9,234 nt of DNA, taken from NCBI GenBank assembly GCA_043789035.1, contig JAYWIG010000257.1, forward strand, positions 1-9,234. Reading direction: 5' to 3'. The position numbers and the translations under genes were made by a program. The notes below the pieces were generated by a model. The model was not told the origin of the DNA. It saw nothing but the letters and a program-made list of their open reading frames with translations, and did not search any database. This document shows positions 1 to 5,722 of the stretch, in pieces (position 1 is the stretch's first letter; each line of letters starts with the position of its first letter). This DNA is from JAYWIG01 sp043789035 (GTDB lineage: Bacteria > Pseudomonadota > Gammaproteobacteria > Burkholderiales > Burkholderiaceae_E).

Positions 1-2
1 GG

Positions 3-77
3 CGGGGTTTGGAAGCAACGTTGGCTGAAGGAGGCGTTGATCCAGCTGTGCGCAAGCTGTTAACTGACTGCGCATAA
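3..77 (+). CDS. 3' end of an unidentified gene cut by the window edge
   Basis: Reading from base 3, an open frame of 24 codons runs to a TAA at 75-77 and ends ...VRKLLTDCA. The composition looks like ordinary protein (Leu, Ala, Glu, Val, with a Pro and a Lys/Arg pair), and the stop is followed 21 bases later by a terminator-like hairpin, as expected at the end of a transcription unit. The other plus frames stop earlier, at 25-27 and 61-63. The fragment is too short to assign to a family, so no function is proposed. The frame choice itself is tentative. Confidence 0.4.
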   Translation, partial: RGLEATLAEGGVDPAVRKLLTDCA

Positions 78-98
78 TTTGAGTGGTTAAACCTGAGA

Positions 99-124
99 TG
101 AGTCGCTTGGAGCGGCTCAGTTTT
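99..124 (+). terminator. Likely intrinsic terminator of the upstream gene
   Basis: TGAGTCGC (99-106) can pair with GCGGCTCA (112-119) as an 8-bp stem with one G-T wobble and a 5-base loop. The stem is followed by G and then TTTT (121-124). The T tract is short, so the terminator may be leaky. It lies between the TAA at 77 and the next gene's start at 139, so it probably ends the upstream transcript. Confidence 0.5.
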
Positions 125-138
125 GAAAGATTCGTGCG

Positions 139-645
139 TTGAAAAGTCTGAAAGTCAAAGAGTTACTAGCATTGCTGACTCTTTCTATATTCATCTCTAT
201 TGGTACCCGTAGTACTGATGTTCAAGCCCAAGATACCGGAATACGAGAGTCTATTTTCGTTTCCCCTTACACTAAACACTATACCTACAGCCCAGCACAT
301 AAACCTGTATGGCTGGTAGGCTATGAGCAACAATTGCCAGATAAATCTCTTCGCGGATCGGCATTTTTTTCCAACAGTTTTGGGCAAGAAGCCCTGTATG
401 TATTTTTGTGGGGTAGGCGTTATGACGATGTACTTGGTGTCGATGGCCTGTATGTTAAATGGACCGCAGGAGTGATTTATGGCTACAAAGCACCGTATAA
501 CAATAACCTGCCTTTGAACTATAGTGGCTTCTCGCCCGTCATCGTTCCATCGATTGGATATCAAATAAATAGCGCCTGGTCTGCGGACGCGCAATTTCTA
601 GGCAAAGCTGCCCTCATGCTGGGCACCAGTTATCGTTTTAAATAA
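139..645 (+). CDS. Predicted small outer-membrane beta-barrel protein
   Basis: This 168-residue protein begins with a basic, then hydrophobic segment (residues 1-20) and a probable signal peptidase I site after VQA (residue 30). The mature part, about 138 residues, is rich in alternating aromatic and polar residues (for example LYVFLWGRRY at 86-95 and YGYKAPY at 114-120). It finishes ...GTSYRFK, consistent with a beta-barrel that ends in an aromatic strand. Size and pattern resemble PagP-like and related small outer-membrane proteins of proteobacteria. I cannot assign a catalytic role, because no active site was identified with certainty. The start is inferred: the frame has no ATG at its beginning, a stop lies at 124-126, and TTG at 139 is the earliest normal start codon that retains the signal peptide. 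Only a weak AG-rich ribosome site precedes it. It appears monocistronic. Confidence 0.75.
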   Translation: MKSLKVKELLALLTLSIFISIGTRSTDVQAQDTGIRESIFVSPYTKHYTYSPAHKPVWLVGYEQQLPDKSLRGSAFFSNSFGQEALYVFLWGRRYDDVLGVDGLYVKWTAGVIYGYKAPYNNNLPLNYSGFSPVIVPSIGYQINSAWSADAQFLGKAALMLGTSYRFK

Positions 646-741
646 CCCGCCTGAAAGTTGTAATTATTTTGTCAACCGATTCTTACGATGGTCGTTAAAA
701 CACAAGACCACCTTCGGTCATCAATTAATTCAGGGGCAAAT
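646..741 (+). other. Intergenic leader of the 13-codon ORF
   Basis: This stretch separates the beta-barrel gene from the lysine-rich mini-ORF. It is AT-rich and contains TTGTCA at 669-674, which resembles a -35 box, but no well-spaced -10 box follows. A small inverted repeat, GACC (706-709) with GGTC (716-719), could form a weak hairpin in the leader. No terminator is evident after the beta-barrel stop, so the mini-ORF may be co-transcribed with that gene. Confidence 0.3.
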
Positions 742-783
742 ATGGCTAAGAAAGCTAAAAAAAGCAAAGCTGCTAAGAAGTAA
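742..783 (+). CDS. Possible 13-residue lysine/alanine-rich peptide
   Basis: ATG at 742 opens a 13-codon frame, MAKKAKKSKAAKK, ending in TAA at 781-783. AGGGG at 732-736 sits 5 bases before the ATG, a convincing ribosome-binding site, and a strong intrinsic terminator follows at 826-853. Seven of 13 residues are lysine, with alanine and one serine, like one repeat unit of the lysine-rich, histone H1-like tails known in some betaproteobacteria. That comparison is by composition only. If translated, the peptide would be strongly cationic and could bind nucleic acid or the ribosome. Alternatives are that the region encodes a small RNA, that this is the remnant of a longer histone-like gene, or that the frame is a chance ORF in A-rich sequence. 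Its function is unknown. Confidence 0.45.
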   Translation: MAKKAKKSKAAKK

Positions 784-825
784 GCTTGAGCTCAACATTC
801 GCTGGTTTACTGGCGTTAATGTTGC

Positions 826-853
826 AAAGGGCAAACCTCGGTTTGCCCTTTTT
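826..853 (+). terminator. Strong intrinsic terminator
   Basis: AAAGGGCAAAC (826-836) and GTTTGCCCTTT (841-851) form a perfect 11-bp stem closed by a CTCG loop. The T run continues to 853. It ends the transcript carrying the mini-ORF and/or the beta-barrel gene. Read on the minus strand the same stem has only three trailing T residues, so it could act weakly for the convergent lysR-type gene that stops at 887. Confidence 0.9.
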
Positions 854-886
854 GCGTTCCCGGAGCAGTGAAATGTATGTGACCTC

Positions 887-1780
887 CTAGCAAATAGTGT
901 TTAGATTAAGCTCTTGTGAGATAAAGCTGTACACCGACGAAACACGACGTAAATGCCTAGCGTCCGTATGGGTCAGAAGCCATAACTCGGTTTGCGATTC
1001 CTCGATGGTTTCGGAAAGCAGTTTCAAATCGCTACGGGGGTTTGCCAAAAATATAGGCAGCACGCCGATACCTAACCCTTGGCCGATAAGTTCTGCCACG
1101 GTCATGATGCTACTCACTCTGTACGTCGGCGAGAGTTTTGGAAAGTGTTTCTTACGCCAAATAACTGAAGGATGATCCGGTAAGGCCTCGTCGGGCGCAA
1201 TCCATGGGGCTTTAGATATCGCAGCTAAATCAGCCTTTCGAATTTTTGATTTGTTTGACGCATATATGGCGACTTTAATCGGGCCTAAGTGCTTACCGAT
1301 GAGATGCTGCGGTGGGCGTTTGGTCGCTCTCACGGCAATATCGGCGTCGCGGCGAGTTAAGCTCGCAAGTTCGTTACCAGTGTGTAGATCGAATGAAAGC
1401 AGTGGGTGGATCGCTTTTAACCTAGGAAGCAGCGGCCCGATGAGGCCATGAAGCACAGTGTCGGTAGTCGTAATTCGAACTGACCCAGCGACTTTTTCTG
1501 GGTCGAGTTGTGCAATCGAACGTGCGGACTCTAATTCAAATTCCATGTTCTCGGCGCGCGCTGCTAGTTCTTGCGCAAGTTCCAACGGCTTATAACCTGT
1601 GCGACTTCGCTCGAATAATTGTTGACCTAAGCCTTTTTCAATTTTCTGCAAAGCCCTAAAAACGGTGGATGCATCGATTTGCAAGCGCTCTCCGGCATCG
1701 GCGAGTTTGCCGGTTCGAGTCAGTGCGAGGATGGTTTCTAAATCAGGAGCCGAGATTTTGTATTGCAATTTTGCATTCAT
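887..1780 (-). CDS. LysR-family transcriptional regulator
   Basis: This 297-residue protein is the normal length for a LysR-type regulator. The N-terminal winged helix-turn-helix covers about residues 10-70: TGKLADAGERLQIDASTVFRAL forms the recognition region, followed by the family-typical LGQQLFERSRTGYKPL. A linker helix rich in Ala and Glu follows (about 70-90). The periplasmic-binding-like effector domain starts near VRITTTDTV and includes DADIAVRAT and GLGIGVLP, both recurrent in this family. It is divergent from the doxX-GST pair with 77 bp between start codons, the usual layout in which a LysR protein regulates its neighbour and itself. The likely target is therefore the doxX-GST operon. 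The effector cannot be deduced, though a redox or electrophilic signal would fit the context. The ribosome site before the ATG is weak. Confidence 0.92.
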   Translation of the reverse strand: MNAKLQYKISAPDLETILALTRTGKLADAGERLQIDASTVFRALQKIEKGLGQQLFERSRTGYKPLELAQELAARAENMEFELESARSIAQLDPEKVAGSVRITTTDTVLHGLIGPLLPRLKAIHPLLSFDLHTGNELASLTRRDADIAVRATKRPPQHLIGKHLGPIKVAIYASNKSKIRKADLAAISKAPWIAPDEALPDHPSVIWRKKHFPKLSPTYRVSSIMTVAELIGQGLGIGVLPIFLANPRSDLKLLSETIEESQTELWLLTHTDARHLRRVSSVYSFISQELNLNTIC

Positions 1781-1810
1781 TGTTTGTGTTTTTGCCTATT
1801 TTCATTGCGA

Positions 1811-1824
1811 TTAAGAAATATTAA
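1811..1824. promoter_or_regulatory. Candidate LysR-type operator in the divergent promoter region
   Basis: TTAAGAAATATTAA is an imperfect inverted repeat (five of seven positions symmetric) that contains the T-N11-A spacing typical of LysR binding sites. It lies in the 77-bp region between the divergent lysR-type gene and doxX, 34 bases before the doxX ATG. Sites of this AT-rich kind are easy to find by chance, so this is a suggestion from position and symmetry only. Confidence 0.35.
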
Positions 1825-1857
1825 AGTCCATTCTTTACCAATCAATGGAGAAATACA

Positions 1858-2274
1858 ATGAGTCAATCCAACCAACTTGGCGTTACGCTTTTGCGTGTGA
1901 GTTTAGGTGTTATGTGGATAGCGCACGCGCTGCTAAAGCTTTTAGTATTTACGCTTCCGGGTACGGCGCAGTTCTTTCAAAGTGTCGGGTTTGCGGGTTT
2001 TCTCGCCTATCCGGTTTTCGCGATCGAACTGTTTGGCGGAATAGCTTTGGTGCTAGGCATCTACGCTAGGCAGGTATCTTTAGCGTTGGTACCAATCATG
2101 GCTGTGGCAGCCTCTGTACATTTGGGCAACGGCTGGGTACATACTAGTGCCAACGGTGGATGGGAATACCCAGTGTTCCTTGTATTTGCGTCGATTGCCC
2201 TTTGGTTGATCGGAGACGGCGCATTCACAGTTCGTCGCAGCGAACGCTTTGTTCCAAGTTTTAAAGGCGCATGA
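1858..2274 (+). CDS. DoxX-family inner-membrane protein
   Basis: This 138-residue protein has four hydrophobic segments, at about residues 9-31, 51-69, 73-91 and 104-119. That topology and length are typical of DoxX/DoxD-like proteins. The opening VTLLRVSLGVMWIAHALLKL and the segment EL.GGIALVLGIYAR match the general DoxX pattern of a first helix with Arg and His and a second with Glu and paired Gly. The family sits in the inner membrane. Members have been linked to redox or thiol homeostasis and quinone-associated functions, but the exact activity here is unknown. The start is supported by GGAG at 1847-1850, seven bases before the ATG. Its stop overlaps the GST start codon by ATGA at 2271-2274, so the two are very likely translated from one message. 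Confidence 0.88.
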   Translation: MSQSNQLGVTLLRVSLGVMWIAHALLKLLVFTLPGTAQFFQSVGFAGFLAYPVFAIELFGGIALVLGIYARQVSLALVPIMAVAASVHLGNGWVHTSANGGWEYPVFLVFASIALWLIGDGAFTVRRSERFVPSFKGA

Positions 2275-2975
2275 ATATGGAAAGCAAACTCACATTAGTC
2301 AGCCATCTTTTATGCCCCTATGTTCAGCGCGCGGTGATTGTGATGAAAGAGAAGGGCGTGCCATTCGAGCGAATTGATATCGACTTGGCCAACAAACCAG
2401 ATTGGTTTTTGAAGGCCTCACCATTGGGCAAAACACCGGTGCTACTGGTCGACGAAGAACCCATTTTCGAATCAGCGGTGATCTGCGAATACTTAGATGA
2501 AACAGTGGATAAAGCAATGCATCCAACTGATGCGCTTGAGCGTGCTAAGCACAGGGCGTGGATGGAATTTGCGTCGGCAAGCTTGAATGGTATTGGCGCG
2601 ATGTATGGTGCGGCCGACGACGTACAACTGAACGGTAAAGCGAAGGCGTTGGCTGAAAAATTCGAGCAACTTGAAGTAGCACTTGCAAGCCGTAAGCATT
2701 CAGATTCGTTCTTTGCGGGGGCGCATTTCTGTATTGTTGATGCTGCATTCGCTCCGGTGTTTCGGTACTTCGATGTGTTTGATCAGATTGAAGATTTCGG
2801 CGTATTTGCTAACACACCGCTCGTCAACCAATGGCGAATTGCGCTTGCTCAGAGAGAGTCTGTTCGAGATGCGGTGAGAGGTGACTATAACTCGCTTCTG
2901 CTTGACTTTTTGATTCGACGCAAATCAGCTATTTCTAGGCGTATTTCTGCATTAAAAACCAAGGACGGAGCGTAG
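2271..2975 (+). CDS. Glutathione S-transferase family protein with omega-like CPY motif
   Basis: The 234-residue protein has an N-terminal thioredoxin-fold domain (about 6-80) and an all-helical C-terminal domain (about 90-215). Cys15 in LCPYVQRA occupies the catalytic position used by omega-type and other cysteine GSTs, which favours thiol transferase or dehydroascorbate/reductive chemistry over classical Tyr/Ser-GST conjugation. The glutathione-binding features are visible: cis-Pro56 in LGKTPVL and Glu67-Ser68 in FESAVICEYLDE. It also resembles stringent starvation protein A-like GSTs, but its pairing with DoxX argues for an enzyme. Translation may begin at ATG 2271, overlapping the doxX stop, or at ATG 2277. 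The second lies nine bases after AAAGG (2263-2267), a better spacing. The C-terminal tail (about residues 215-234) is basic and less conserved-looking. The substrate is unknown. Confidence 0.9.
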   Translation: MNMESKLTLVSHLLCPYVQRAVIVMKEKGVPFERIDIDLANKPDWFLKASPLGKTPVLLVDEEPIFESAVICEYLDETVDKAMHPTDALERAKHRAWMEFASASLNGIGAMYGAADDVQLNGKAKALAEKFEQLEVALASRKHSDSFFAGAHFCIVDAAFAPVFRYFDVFDQIEDFGVFANTPLVNQWRIALAQRESVRDAVRGDYNSLLLDFLIRRKSAISRRISALKTKDGA

Positions 2976-2988
2976 AAAAGCTTTCTCC

Positions 2989-3795
2989 CTAAACAAAGTA
3001 CTTTCGAACCTTTGCCGAAATCAAATCAATAACGCTTACTGTTGCGATGATAATCAGCATGACAGCTGCTGTTTCGGCATATTGAAAACCACGAATGATT
3101 TCCCAAAGCACAACGCCGATACCACCAGCACCAACCATACCGACAACGGTTGCTGAGCGAACATTTGCTTCGAATCGATACAGCGTAAAGGACGTCCAAA
3201 GCGGAATGACTTGTGGGATCACGCCGTACACAATCTCATGCAAGGCCGATGCACCGGTAGACCGAATGCCTTCTACGGGTTGGGGATCGATCGCCTCAAC
3301 GGCTTCCGAAAATAGCTTTGCTAGAGTACCCGACGTATGTATCCACAGCGCAAGTACACCGGCAAATGGGCCGAGACCAACGGCGACGACGAACAACATG
3401 GCAAAGACCATTTCATTGATTGCGCGGAAAGAATCTAGAAGCCTTCGAACAGGCTGATACACCCACCAAGGAACGATATTTGCGGATGCCATCAAACCTA
3501 GCGGCACGGCAGTGACAAGTGCAAGAGCTGTACCCCACAAGGCGATTTGCAGAGTGACCATCATTTCGGAGACGTACAAGCGCCATTGCCCGAATTTAGG
3601 TGGAAAGAAGTCAGCCGCATAGGTCGACATGTTTCCCGAATCTCGAATTAGCTCAAGCGGGCGCATATCCGCACCCTTCCAAGAGGCTGCCAAAAGCAAC
3701 AGAATAGCGCCCCAAGCCATGTACCGAAATATGCTTTGCTTTGATGCTGCTGCTTCTGTCAAAGCCCTTAGTTTGGCGCTATCCATCGTTGACAT
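2989..3795 (-). CDS. phnE: Phosphonate ABC transporter permease PhnE
   Basis: This 268-residue inner-membrane permease carries phosphonates across the membrane with PhnC and PhnD. One hydrophobic helix lies near residues 25-38. The transporter core follows at about 76-110, 128-160, 195-205 and 215-262. The cytoplasmic loop between (about 165-200, including EAVEAIDPQPVEGIRSTGAS and GVIPQ) corresponds to the EAA-type loop that contacts the ATPase. FRAINEMVFAMLFVVAVGLGPFAGVLAL and VVGMVGAGGIGVVL are typical PhnE segments. The length is normal for the family and no frameshift is seen. Only a single phnE copy is present. It is the last gene of the operon and begins four bases after the phnD stop, so translation is probably coupled. 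An ATG three codons downstream is an alternative start. It converges on the GST gene with a 13-bp gap. Confidence 0.96.
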   Translation of the reverse strand: MSTMDSAKLRALTEAAASKQSIFRYMAWGAILLLLAASWKGADMRPLELIRDSGNMSTYAADFFPPKFGQWRLYVSEMMVTLQIALWGTALALVTAVPLGLMASANIVPWWVYQPVRRLLDSFRAINEMVFAMLFVVAVGLGPFAGVLALWIHTSGTLAKLFSEAVEAIDPQPVEGIRSTGASALHEIVYGVIPQVIPLWTSFTLYRFEANVRSATVVGMVGAGGIGVVLWEIIRGFQYAETAAVMLIIIATVSVIDLISAKVRKYFV

Positions 3796-3799
3796 ATTG

Positions 3800-4756
3800 T
3801 TACTTCAACGCCGCAAGTTGTTGATCGATTTCTAATACTTTCATTTTCTTATCGGCATCTGAAATCGTGGTGTCGCTTTCGAGTTTATTGCGTTTACCAA
3901 ACAAATCGAGTTGGCGTATCGGTTTTAGTTGCTCATTGGTCGATGCCTTAAAGCCTGAAAGCTTCGAGATTTTCATCACGATATCTTTCTCGCGCTGATC
4001 CGTCTTGGCGTAATTGTAGAAAAAGTTTTTGATTTTTGTCTTAGTCGCTTCAGGCAAACCTTTGCTCATCACCATAGGGTCAAGTGGAATTAAAGGTGAG
4101 GTCCAAACGATTCGGATATCTTTAAACTTTTCGGGTTGACGTTCCTGAATTTTTTCTAGGTTCTCACTGTTGTTTGTGGCGATATCGATTTGCTTGTTGG
4201 CTACTGCGAGGGCGTTTGCTTCATGGTTAGCGCTACGAGTAACTTTGAAGAAAGATCTTGGGTCGATCTTATTCTGAGCAAAAACATAAAACCCAGGCAC
4301 TAAGAAACCGGAAGTAGAGTTTGGATCGCCGTTACTAAAACTTAACGATTTCCCATTTTTCAATACATCGTCAAGGGTTTTGATGGGGCTATCTTTGTGA
4401 ACGATCAGATGTGAGTAATAGCCTTGGGTACCGTCAGCATTGACCATTTGTGCGAATACTTCGCCGTTGGAGCGATCAACCGCTTCCATGGCCGATTTGT
4501 TGCCCATCCACGCGACCTGTACTTTGTTAAAGCGCATTCCTTCGATGATGCCTGCGTAGTCCGATGCAAAGAACGCCTTAATCTTTAGGCCGGTTTGCTT
4601 CTCCATGTCGTCGATCAATGGCTGCCAATCAGCTTTAAGATTTTGGCTTGCTTCAGTAGAAATGAAGCCAAAGTTAATCTCTTGGGCAAGAATGCTTGCC
4701 GTACCGGTTGCTAGCGCGATTCCAATCGTTGCGGTCGTGAGTAATTTTTTCAACAT
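3800..4756 (-). CDS. phnD: Periplasmic phosphonate-binding protein PhnD
   Basis: This 318-residue substrate-binding protein delivers phosphonates to the PhnCE transporter. It has a cleavable signal peptide (Lys3-Lys4, hydrophobic core about 8-20, likely cleavage after SILA at 24). INFGFISTEASQNL begins the mature fold. The SNGDPNSTSGFLVPG loop (STSG at 147-150) matches the part of the family that holds the phosphonate group, and NHEANALAVANKQIDIATNN (His178-Glu179 within it) corresponds to the second lobe of the binding site. The start is supported by AAGGA at 4763-4767, six bases before the ATG. It follows phnC by 21 bp and precedes phnE by four. The true ligand range is unknown. The PhnD family includes proteins for 2-aminoethylphosphonate, methylphosphonate and phosphite, and sequence reading alone cannot separate them. 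Confidence 0.95.
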   Translation of the reverse strand: MLKKLLTTATIGIALATGTASILAQEINFGFISTEASQNLKADWQPLIDDMEKQTGLKIKAFFASDYAGIIEGMRFNKVQVAWMGNKSAMEAVDRSNGEVFAQMVNADGTQGYYSHLIVHKDSPIKTLDDVLKNGKSLSFSNGDPNSTSGFLVPGFYVFAQNKIDPRSFFKVTRSANHEANALAVANKQIDIATNNSENLEKIQERQPEKFKDIRIVWTSPLIPLDPMVMSKGLPEATKTKIKNFFYNYAKTDQREKDIVMKISKLSGFKASTNEQLKPIRQLDLFGKRNKLESDTTISDADKKMKVLEIDQQLAALK

Positions 4757-4777
4757 GATTGATCCTTATGTATGAAG

Positions 4778-5617
4778 TTATGCTGCTTGTCCGATTGCCT
4801 TAGCGTTGGGTAGCGGCAAAGGTTGAACGGTTGAAAATTGAGGTCTCGGCTTGAATTCTTCGGCTTGCGTACCGTATAAGTCACTCAGCATTGCGGGTGT
4901 TAAGGCGCTTGATGGGCCGTCATAAACGACTCGGCCTTGATTCAGAGCAATCACTCTAGGGCAATAGCGAATTGCGATTTCTACTTGGTGTAAAGATACA
5001 ACGACGGTTCTGCCATCTTCCTTTTGAATCTTGGAGAGAATTTCCATCACATTGCGCGATGCTTCCGGGTCGAGCGAGGCAATAGGTTCATCAGCGATGA
5101 CCAGTTTTGCTCCTTGCACCAAAGTTCGCGCAATGGCGGCTCGTTGCTGCTGGCCGCCTGATAAGGTCGATGCTCGCTGGGCATGGCAATCGAGAATTCC
5201 CACGCGATCTAGGGCTTCAAAGGCAAGCGCACGTTCTTGCTTATTAAAAATCTTCGCAACGCCTCGCCACCAAGGCATGCTGTGTAAGCGACCCACTAAG
5301 ACATTCGTCAGTACCGGTAATCGGTCTACAAGATTGAACTGCTGAAATACGAAGCCAACCTGTGCGCGAATAGCTCGAACGTCTTTGCTAATTCGCCCGT
5401 TCTTTTGTACAAAGTAGCCGTTGATTTCTATAGATGATTTTGATGAAGCATCCGCAGACAGTAGGCCTGCAACCATGCGGAGTAATGTCGATTTACCTGA
5501 CCCAGATGCGCCAATAAGTGCCACCATTTCACCGTCTGCTATATCGATAGTGACATCTCGGAGTGCATGTTTGCCGTTAGAGAAATGCTTATCTACATGT
5601 TGAATGTGCAGAGCCAT
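4778..5617 (-). CDS. phnC: Phosphonate ABC transporter ATPase PhnC
   Basis: This 279-residue cytoplasmic ATPase powers the phosphonate importer. Visible motifs in order: Walker A GASGSGKST (36-44), Q-loop in FVFQQFNLV (about 92-93), ABC signature LSGGQQQR (152-159), Walker B LVIADEP with Asp176 and Glu177, D-loop SLDP, and the switch histidine His210 in VVSLHQVEIA. FVFQQFNLVDRLPVLTNVLVGRL and the Trp-Trp segment near 116 are characteristic of PhnC rather than a general ABC ATPase. The C-terminus is a short Pro-rich extension of unknown role. It is the first gene of the importer block and is separated from phnM by 105 bp, unlike the tight junctions elsewhere in the cluster, so it may have its own promoter. 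AGGA lies about ten bases upstream of the start. Confidence 0.96.
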   Translation of the reverse strand: MALHIQHVDKHFSNGKHALRDVTIDIADGEMVALIGASGSGKSTLLRMVAGLLSADASSKSSIEINGYFVQKNGRISKDVRAIRAQVGFVFQQFNLVDRLPVLTNVLVGRLHSMPWWRGVAKIFNKQERALAFEALDRVGILDCHAQRASTLSGGQQQRAAIARTLVQGAKLVIADEPIASLDPEASRNVMEILSKIQKEDGRTVVVSLHQVEIAIRYCPRVIALNQGRVVYDGPSSALTPAMLSDLYGTQAEEFKPRPQFSTVQPLPLPNAKAIGQAA

Positions 5618-5646
5618 ATAGTGAATTCCTAAGGAAGTACGAAGGT

Positions 5647-5674
5647 CTCATAGTTTGGTCAGCGTCTATGACAA
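5647..5674 (-). promoter_or_regulatory. Candidate promoter for phnCDE
   Basis: On the minus strand TTGTCA (5674-5669, five of six to the -35 consensus) is followed after 16 bases by TATGAG (5652-5647, four of six to the -10 consensus). It is placed 30 bases before the phnC start codon, in the one sizeable gap in the phn cluster. It would allow importer expression independent of the upstream lyase genes. The match is moderate and has no experimental support. Confidence 0.4.
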
Positions 5675-5707
5675 CTTTTTGAAGGTTTCATGAACATTCG
5701 ATGTCAC
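5668..5707 (-). promoter_or_regulatory. Phased half-sites resembling a degenerate Pho-box array
   Basis: Reading the minus strand from 5707, four 7-base units are separated by exactly four bases each: GTGACAT, TGTTCAT, CCTTCAA and TTGTCAT. Compared with the PhoB half-site CTGTCAT they match at 5, 4, 4 and 6 positions, and all share a core (A/T)CA(T/A). The 11-bp repeat is the PhoB binding period. The last unit overlaps the candidate -35 box, as in PhoB-activated promoters. The middle units are weak and the register was chosen by eye, so this is a hypothesis. Spacing to the candidate -10 is longer than in classical Pho promoters. Confidence 0.35.
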
Positions 5708-5722
5708 TTCGTTAATACCTTC

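Noticed and set aside
166..594. 142-codon minus-strand open frame opposite the beta-barrel gene
   Set aside because: It is antisense to a protein with a clear signal peptide and strand pattern. Its own translation is rich in Arg, Cys and Trp without recognisable domains, typical of a shadow frame.
706..719. Small inverted repeat GACC...GGTC before the lysine-rich mini-ORF, considered as a riboswitch or attenuator stem
   Set aside because: It is only four base pairs with a six-base loop. No further conserved structure was seen, so it is too weak to call.
3095..3457. 120-codon plus-strand frame opposite phnE
   Set aside because: The Ser/Thr/Pro-rich translation is the usual antisense image of a hydrophobic membrane-protein gene; phnE is unambiguous.
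5641..5722. Recurring GAAGGT (5641-5646 and 5681-5686) and its inverse ACCTTC (5717-5722) considered as a terminator or repeat element after phnM
   Set aside because: The arms are six bases and far apart (30 bases or more) and there is no T tract on the minus strand. This is probably chance recurrence.
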